Shown here piece by piece: positions 7,162-10,472 of a DNA stretch of 10,472 bases. Source of the DNA: Phycisphaerales bacterium (GTDB lineage Bacteria; Planctomycetota; Phycisphaerae; Phycisphaerales; SM1A02); NCBI GenBank assembly GCA_007127615.1, contig SKZB01000184.1, forward strand, positions 1 through 10,472. The letters are read 5' to 3'. Made by a program: the position numbers and the translations under genes. How positions within the stretch are numbered: the stretch's first letter is position 1; each line of letters opens with the position of its first letter. The notes under the pieces were generated by a model. That model ran no database searches, was not told the DNA's origin, and saw nothing but the letters and a program-made list of their open reading frames with translations.

Positions 7162-7817
7162 GAATCATCCTCCTGATCGGCGTTCTGGCTGATCTGCATG
7201 GCCTGGACGTAGGCGGCGATCGCCCAGCGGTCCTCAACGGGAATCTGCGAGGCGTACCCGGCCATGTTCCGCGCGCCGTGCGTGATCACGTGGTAGAGCT
7301 CGCCCACGGGTTTTTCGAGAATCTCCCGGCTATGCAGATCGGTCGGCGGAACCCACACCGTGCCGTGCCGGCCGGATTCAACGAGCTCCTGGGCCCGATT
7401 GTGCACCATGCCGTCGCCGAAACCCGCCACGCCGTGACAGATCGCGCAGAAGATGTCGTACCGTTCCCGGCCCCGCTCCAGAAACGCCCGGTCCACTTCG
7501 ATCCGGATCGGAATCGTGTCCGCCCAGTCGTCGCCGACCATGCCGTCATAGAAGTGCTCATCCTCACGGAGATGACCGCGGGCCACCGTGCCGGAGGTGC
7601 GCGGCCGCATGGCGCGGCCGTCGCGGAACATCGGATTGGCCTGCTGCGTGTCGAAGCGGTTCTGCACCCCCATGTCCTGCTGCAACTGAATGCGCGGCAG
7701 GGGCGAGTGGGTCGCGCGGGCGTAGGCGATGACCGCCGGCGGAATCATCACCAGGACCAGCAGAATCATGCCCGCATAGATGAACGGACGGGGCAGTTGC
7801 GATTGGTTCCGGCTCAT
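7158..7817 (-). CDS. actE: ACIII monohaem cytochrome c subunit ActE
   Basis: A 219-residue monohaem cytochrome c, the ACIII subunit thought to hand electrons to the terminal oxidase or a soluble carrier. The haem-binding CxxCH is C124-A-I-C-H128, and M185 in the NMAGY stretch is the likely distal ligand. Residues 13-32 form one hydrophobic segment followed by the soluble periplasmic domain. No cysteine occurs before C124, so there is no lipobox, and the protein appears to be held by an uncleaved N-terminal helix. This differs from lipid-anchored ActE proteins such as the one I recall for Flavobacterium johnsoniae ACIII. The ATG at 7817 has GGAGGAG 8 bases upstream (7826-7832) inside actD. It overlaps actD at its start (ATGA) and actF at its stop (GTGA). 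Confidence 0.94.
   Translation of the reverse strand: MSRNQSQLPRPFIYAGMILLVLVMIPPAVIAYARATHSPLPRIQLQQDMGVQNRFDTQQANPMFRDGRAMRPRTSGTVARGHLREDEHFYDGMVGDDWADTIPIRIEVDRAFLERGRERYDIFCAICHGVAGFGDGMVHNRAQELVESGRHGTVWVPPTDLHSREILEKPVGELYHVITHGARNMAGYASQIPVEDRWAIAAYVQAMQISQNADQEDDS
7162..7174 (-). promoter_or_regulatory. Strong ribosome-binding site for the actF GTG start
   Basis: AGGAGG (complement of 7169-7174) lies 7 bases before the GTG start and inside the end of actE. Together with the GTGA overlap it fixes the actF start. Confidence 0.75.
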
Positions 7818-8437
7818 GATTCAAGCTCCTCCATCGAGACCGGATCGAGCTCCTCGAGCAGCGCCCGGGTCTTCTGGCGGCTGAACTTCGGATCGCGGGA
7901 TTCGACCACCAGGAAGAACCGGTCATCCGTCACCCGCGCAAAGCGCTTGCTCTTGAAAACGGGGTGATAGAACGTCGGCAGCTTGTTGAAAACAAGCATG
8001 CCGAAGAAAACGGTGCTCGCCGCCATGAGAATCGTCAGCTCGAAGATGACGGGAATGAACGCGGGGTAGCTGTGGAACGGCTTGCCGCTGACGAGAAACT
8101 CGTAGCCGCGCACCGGCACGACCAGCCAGAACTCGAGCCCGGTCGCGTTGGTGAAGACTTCCAGCAGCAGACCGAGCACCACCCCGGTCAACCCGCCGAA
8201 GAAGGCCAGGATCGGCAGGATCGTCGGCTTGATGCCCATCGCCCGGTCGAGCCCGTGCACCGGGAAGGGCGTGTGGCAATCCCACCAGCGGTACCCGGCA
8301 TCACGAACTTTTTCCGCTGCCCGCATGATCTGGGCGGGGGTGGTGAACTCCGCCATCACGCCGTACAGATGGCGCTCGGGAATCGGTTCGTTCCCGGCGG
8401 GCGTCGACTGCGGGGCGCTCGTCGGCATGGTCGTCAT
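7814..8437 (-). CDS. actD: ACIII subunit ActD (DUF3341 membrane protein)
   Basis: A 207-residue protein of the DUF3341 family, an ACIII subunit with no redox centre. The N-terminal soluble part holds the family hallmark LYGVMAEF (residues 24-31) and [11 protein letters not shown] (54-64). Two membrane helices follow at about 72-94 and 127-150, then a soluble C-terminal segment ([15 protein letters not shown]). ActD packs against ActC and ActF in known structures and is thought to have a structural role. The ATG at 8437 overlaps the actC stop by 4 bases and has a strong GGAGGTG ribosome-binding site 5 bases upstream (8443-8449), so it is preferred over the Met at residue 4. The length is usual for the family. 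It overlaps actE by 4 bases at its stop. Confidence 0.94.
   Translation of the reverse strand: MTTMPTSAPQSTPAGNEPIPERHLYGVMAEFTTPAQIMRAAEKVRDAGYRWWDCHTPFPVHGLDRAMGIKPTILPILAFFGGLTGVVLGLLLEVFTNATGLEFWLVVPVRGYEFLVSGKPFHSYPAFIPVIFELTILMAASTVFFGMLVFNKLPTFYHPVFKSKRFARVTDDRFFLVVESRDPKFSRQKTRALLEELDPVSMEELES
7818..7832 (-). promoter_or_regulatory. Strong ribosome-binding site for actE
   Basis: GGAGGAG (complement of 7826-7832) lies 8 bases before the ATG at 7817, inside the last codons of actD. It supports the first Met as the start, which keeps the whole N-terminal membrane anchor. Confidence 0.72.
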
Positions 8438-9873
8438 GACTTCACCTCCGCTTTTCCACCGTCGTGTCGGTGATCGTCGTCATCATCATGGTGGCCGTGG
8501 TGCGGGTCCGCCTGGGGCATGATCGCCTTCACTTCCGCCATGGCGATCACCGGCAGGAACCGGATAAAGAGGAGGAACAGCGTCAGGAACATGCCGAAGC
8601 TGCCGAGCAGGGTCAGCATGTCCACCCACGTCGGACTGAAGTACCCCCAGCTCGAGGGCAGGAAGTCCATCTCCAGCGAAAGCACGATCACGAAACGTTC
8701 GAACCACATCCCGACGTTCACGCACATGACCACGAAGAACATGATCGGAATGCTCGTGCGGAACTTCTTCGACCAGAAGAGCTGCGGCGCGACCATGTTG
8801 CAGAAGATCATGATCCAGTACGCCCACGCGTGCTGACCGAACATGCGGTTGCGGAATGCGAACCATTCGTACATCGCGCCGGAGTACCAGGCGATGAAGA
8901 GTTCCATCATGTAGGCGAAGCCGACCATCGAACCGGTCACCAGGATGATCTTGTTCATGTTCTCCAGGTGACGCATGGTGATGAAGTTCTTGAGCCCCCA
9001 GAGCTGACGCGCCGGAATGGCGAGCGTCACCACCATCGCGAAGCCGCCGAAGATCGCCCCCGCGACGAAGTAGGGCGGGAAAATCGTCGTGTGCCAGCCG
9101 GGAAGCTGCGACACCGCGAAGTCGAACGACACGACCGAGTGAACCGAAAGGACCAGCGGGGTGGCGAGGGCCGCCAGCAGCAGGTACGCCCGCTCGTAGC
9201 GGTGCCAGTGCCGGTTGGATCCGCGCCAGCCCAGGGCAAAGATGCCGTAGCCGATCGCCCGGAGCTTCGTCCTGGCCCGGTCGCGCAGCGTCGCGAGGTC
9301 GGGAATCATGCCCATGTACCAGAAGAGCAGCGAGACGGTGAAGTACGCGCTGACCGCAAAGACGTCCCACAGCAGCGGAGAGCGGAACTGCGGCCACATC
9401 GCCATCTGGTTGGGAATCGGGAAGACCCACCAGATCACCCAGATGCGGCCGACGTGAATCGCGGGGAAGAGCCCCGCGCACATGACCGCGAAGATTGTCA
9501 TCGCTTCGGCGAAGCGGTTGATCGCAGTACGCCACTTCTGGCGGAAGAGGAACAGGATCGCGGAGATCAGCGTTCCCGCGTGTCCGATTCCGACCCAGAA
9601 CACGAAGTTCACGATCGGAAAGCCCCACATGACCGGCGCGTTGTTGCCCCAGACGCCGACACCGGTGGCGAGGAGGTAGAGCACCACCACGCCCAGAATG
9701 CCGAACAGGAAGATCGAGATGCCGAAGGTGATGTACCACGCCAGCGGCGGATGGGTTTCCTCGTTGACCCGGCAGACTTCTTCCGTGACCGTATCGAAGC
9801 GGTCGTGGTTGAGCACCAGGGGCGCCCGTCGCAACGGATCATCGAACGTGTTGTCAACGACGATGGTGCTCAT
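8434..9873 (-). CDS. actC: ACIII membrane subunit ActC (NrfD/PsrC-like quinol-binding protein)
   Basis: A 479-residue polytopic membrane protein of the NrfD/PsrC family with about ten hydrophobic segments between residues 47 and 445. In ACIII, ActC sits beneath ActB and is thought to carry the quinol-oxidation site and a possible proton path. H140 in the FPAIHVGR stretch and D170 in LLWDVF match, from memory of the Rhodothermus marinus structure, the His and Asp proposed to contact quinol (about 139 and 169 there). The protein ends in a hydrophilic tail rich in His and Asp (residues 457-471). The ATG overlaps the actB stop by 4 bases. A GGAGG lies 13 bases upstream (9887-9891), rather far, so translational coupling probably matters. 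The family assignment is firm. The quinol-site role is inferred by homology. Confidence 0.95.
   Translation of the reverse strand: MSTIVVDNTFDDPLRRAPLVLNHDRFDTVTEEVCRVNEETHPPLAWYITFGISIFLFGILGVVVLYLLATGVGVWGNNAPVMWGFPIVNFVFWVGIGHAGTLISAILFLFRQKWRTAINRFAEAMTIFAVMCAGLFPAIHVGRIWVIWWVFPIPNQMAMWPQFRSPLLWDVFAVSAYFTVSLLFWYMGMIPDLATLRDRARTKLRAIGYGIFALGWRGSNRHWHRYERAYLLLAALATPLVLSVHSVVSFDFAVSQLPGWHTTIFPPYFVAGAIFGGFAMVVTLAIPARQLWGLKNFITMRHLENMNKIILVTGSMVGFAYMMELFIAWYSGAMYEWFAFRNRMFGQHAWAYWIMIFCNMVAPQLFWSKKFRTSIPIMFFVVMCVNVGMWFERFVIVLSLEMDFLPSSWGYFSPTWVDMLTLLGSFGMFLTLFLLFIRFLPVIAMAEVKAIMPQADPHHGHHDDDDDHRHDGGKAEVKS
8438..8449 (-). promoter_or_regulatory. Strong ribosome-binding site for actD
   Basis: GGAGGTG (complement of 8443-8449) lies 5 bases before the ATG at 8437, inside the end of actC. 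It decides for the first Met over the Met at codon 4. Confidence 0.75.
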
Positions 9874-10472
9874 GCGTTCTGTTTCGCCTCCGACTCAGAG
9901 GTCGTGATGGACGCCGCGACTGCCGTGTCCGGCCGCGGGTTTCGCAGCTTGCCGAGATACTTCAGTCGCGGCTTGGTGTTGAACTCCTCGAGCAGTTCGT
10001 AACCGCGTTCGTGACGATGCTTCTGAACGACGCGGCTGTTCTCATCGAGCAGGTCACCGAACTCGATCGCCTGCGCCGGGCACGCCTGGGCGCACGCCGT
10101 CGTGAAGCTGCCGTCCTCGACGGCCATCCGCCCGGTGATCTTCTCGTCCGGCCGGCGCTGACGGCGCCGCTTGTTCCGGGCATCGATCTTGGCGATCGAG
10201 ATGCGCTGGACGCAGAAGGTGCATTTTTCCATCACGCCGCGAACGCGGATGGTGACCTCGGGATTGAACTGCATCTGCTCGATCGGGTGGGCCGCGGCCT
10301 GCGGCGTCGTGAAGTACTCACGATCGACGTGGGCGAGGCCGATCTCGCGGTAGGGCTTGCGCCGGTGGTAATCAAAGTAGTTGAAGCGGCGCACCTTGTA
10401 CGGGCAGTTGTTGGAGCAGTACCGCGTGCCGATGCAGCGGTTGTACACCATCACGTTCAGGCCGTCTTCATC
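9870..10472 (-). CDS. actB: ACIII iron-sulfur subunit ActB, C-terminal part (5' end outside window)
   Basis: This is the C-terminal 200 residues of the iron-sulfur subunit of Alternative Complex III, which passes electrons from quinol oxidation at ActC through FeS clusters towards the c-type cytochromes. The frame is open to the right edge (it begins DEDGLN), so the GTG near 10454 is internal and the true start lies outside. Three cysteine groups of a ferredoxin-like domain are visible, counted from the edge: C13-x5-C19-x3-C23-P, C84-x2-C87 and C127-x3-C131-P. The N-terminal molybdopterin-enzyme-like region expected for ActB is not in the window. Between the second and third cysteine groups there is an arginine-rich stretch (residues 99-107, then PDEK) that looks longer than in typical relatives. 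The stop overlaps actC by 4 bases (ATGA). The partner gene actA, encoding the multihaem cytochrome, should lie beyond the right edge. Confidence 0.95.
   Translation of the reverse strand, partial: DEDGLNVMVYNRCIGTRYCSNNCPYKVRRFNYFDYHRRKPYREIGLAHVDREYFTTPQAAAHPIEQMQFNPEVTIRVRGVMEKCTFCVQRISIAKIDARNKRRRQRRPDEKITGRMAVEDGSFTTACAQACPAQAIEFGDLLDENSRVVQKHRHERGYELLEEFNTKPRLKYLGKLRNPRPDTAVAASITTSESEAKQNA

Noticed and set aside
8464..10002. Long plus-strand open frame of 512 residues opposite actC and actB
   Set aside because: It is antisense to genes with clear homology, its product is Arg/His/Glu-rich with no recognisable domain, and such frames are common opposite GC-rich genes. The same applies to the plus-strand frames at 2356-3360, 3428-4606, 4420-5325 and 5989-7176.

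Overview
The window is one densely packed block of genes, all on the minus strand, so it reads from right to left. It encodes most of a bacterial respiratory electron-transfer chain: an Alternative Complex III (ACIII, quinol:cytochrome c oxidoreductase) followed directly by a caa3-type cytochrome c oxidase. In transcription order the genes are actB (5' part cut off by the right edge), actC, actD, actE, actF, a small one-helix membrane protein, a SCO copper chaperone, coxB (CuA plus fused cytochrome c), coxA, coxC and coxD. actB through actE are each followed by a gene overlapping by exactly 4 bases, as is sco by coxB. This points to translational coupling in one polycistronic message.

The organism is an aerobic, GC-rich, Gram-negative-type bacterium. 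The actBCDEF order, the DUF3341 protein ActD, the YSHP (A2-type) oxidase and the neighbouring SCO gene occur together in Planctomycetota, Verrucomicrobiota, Acidobacteriota, Rhodothermota and relatives. I lean towards a Planctomycetota/Phycisphaerae-like organism from the general look of the proteins, but the window cannot prove it.

Layout: 5854-10472 is the ACIII module (iron-sulfur ActB, quinol-site membrane proteins ActC and ActF, ActD, monohaem cytochrome ActE). 5461-5802 is an unnamed single-helix protein. 4417-5385 is the SCO copper-insertion protein. 56-4420 is the oxidase (CoxB, CoxA, CoxC, CoxD). Expected electron flow is quinol at ActC/B, through the ACIII cytochromes (ActE and the unseen ActA), to the CoxB cytochrome c domain, then CuA, haem a and haem a3-CuB, then O2. 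SCO loads the CuA site.

No stretch of 300 bases lacks a gene. Gaps are 51-106 bases. The actF-side/sco gap (5386-5460) holds a clear intercistronic hairpin, the coxB-coxA gap a weaker hairpin and a direct repeat, and the coxA-coxC gap a pair of 8-base direct repeats. I saw no promoter, factor-independent terminator, RNA gene, mobile element or CRISPR array. The system is a known one. The parts most worth a second look are a roughly 105-residue insertion in a predicted periplasmic loop of CoxC, the uncharacterised small protein between actF and sco, a C-terminal membrane helix on SCO, an ActE anchored by a helix instead of a lipid, and the intercistronic hairpin.
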